6,407 nucleotides of DNA, taken from NCBI GenBank assembly GCA_031275145.1, contig JAISPE010000021.1:1-6407 (forward strand), in the 5' to 3' direction. Position 1 is the first letter of the stretch, and every line of letters starts with the position of its first letter. Of the stretch, positions 6,316 to 6,407 are shown in pieces. The notes under the pieces were generated by a model. That model was not told where the DNA came from, did no database searches, and was given only the letters and a program-made list of their open reading frames with translations. The position numbers were made by a program, and so were the translations under genes. Source of the DNA: Prevotellaceae bacterium. Its GTDB lineage: Bacteria; Bacteroidota; Bacteroidia; Bacteroidales; UBA932.

Positions 6316-6407
6316 GGGGAGTTTACTCTATTTTCCGCACTGTGGTTTTTACCGGTTTTTTCGCCGGATTGCTGTGTGTTTTTTCATTATAATGCGGATT
6401 TAAAATA

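Noticed and set aside
6316..6407. Start of a darT or another gene after darG
   Set aside because: No open frame with a plausible start or recognisable residues is visible in the last 92 bases; only T-rich sequence and weak stems.

Overview
The window looks like a chromosomal segment of a member of the Bacteroidota, most likely the order Bacteroidales. The reasons are a sphingolipid-type serine palmitoyltransferase resembling the Bacteroides enzyme, a PBP2 and a long RodA of the kind I associate with that phylum, promoter-like sites of the TTG-N19-21-TAnnTTTG type, and a lack of obvious Shine-Dalgarno sequences. The assignment rests on recognising protein families and promoter style; no database search was run.

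Layout: positions 1-539 carry no credible gene. They hold a repeat-rich intergenic region: a large imperfect inverted repeat built on the palindrome ATTGCGGG-N5-CCCGCAAT, a perfect 15-bp hairpin, and a short tandem duplication. A good Bacteroidota-type promoter at 540-571 then drives a PLP-dependent serine palmitoyltransferase gene (626-1822), which is followed by a rho-independent terminator. Next comes a tight two-gene unit, mrdA (PBP2 transpeptidase, 1892-3697) and rodA (SEDS glycosyltransferase, 3710-5113), 12 bases apart. These two proteins form the core peptidoglycan synthase of the elongasome. After a 134-base gap with its own promoter-like site lies a complete darG homologue (5248-6288): a DNA ADP-ribosyl glycohydrolase macrodomain fused to the C-terminal domain that normally neutralises the toxin DarT. 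The last 119 bases hold small inverted repeats and no recognisable gene.

The first three genes are envelope housekeeping functions: the first committed step of sphingolipid synthesis, and cross-linking and polymerisation of side-wall peptidoglycan. The darG gene is the accessory item. It is more AT-rich in sampled stretches, and no darT toxin is present beside it, although both antitoxin domains look intact. This solitary DarG is the observation most worth following up. I see no CRISPR array, tRNA, rRNA or insertion-sequence transposase.
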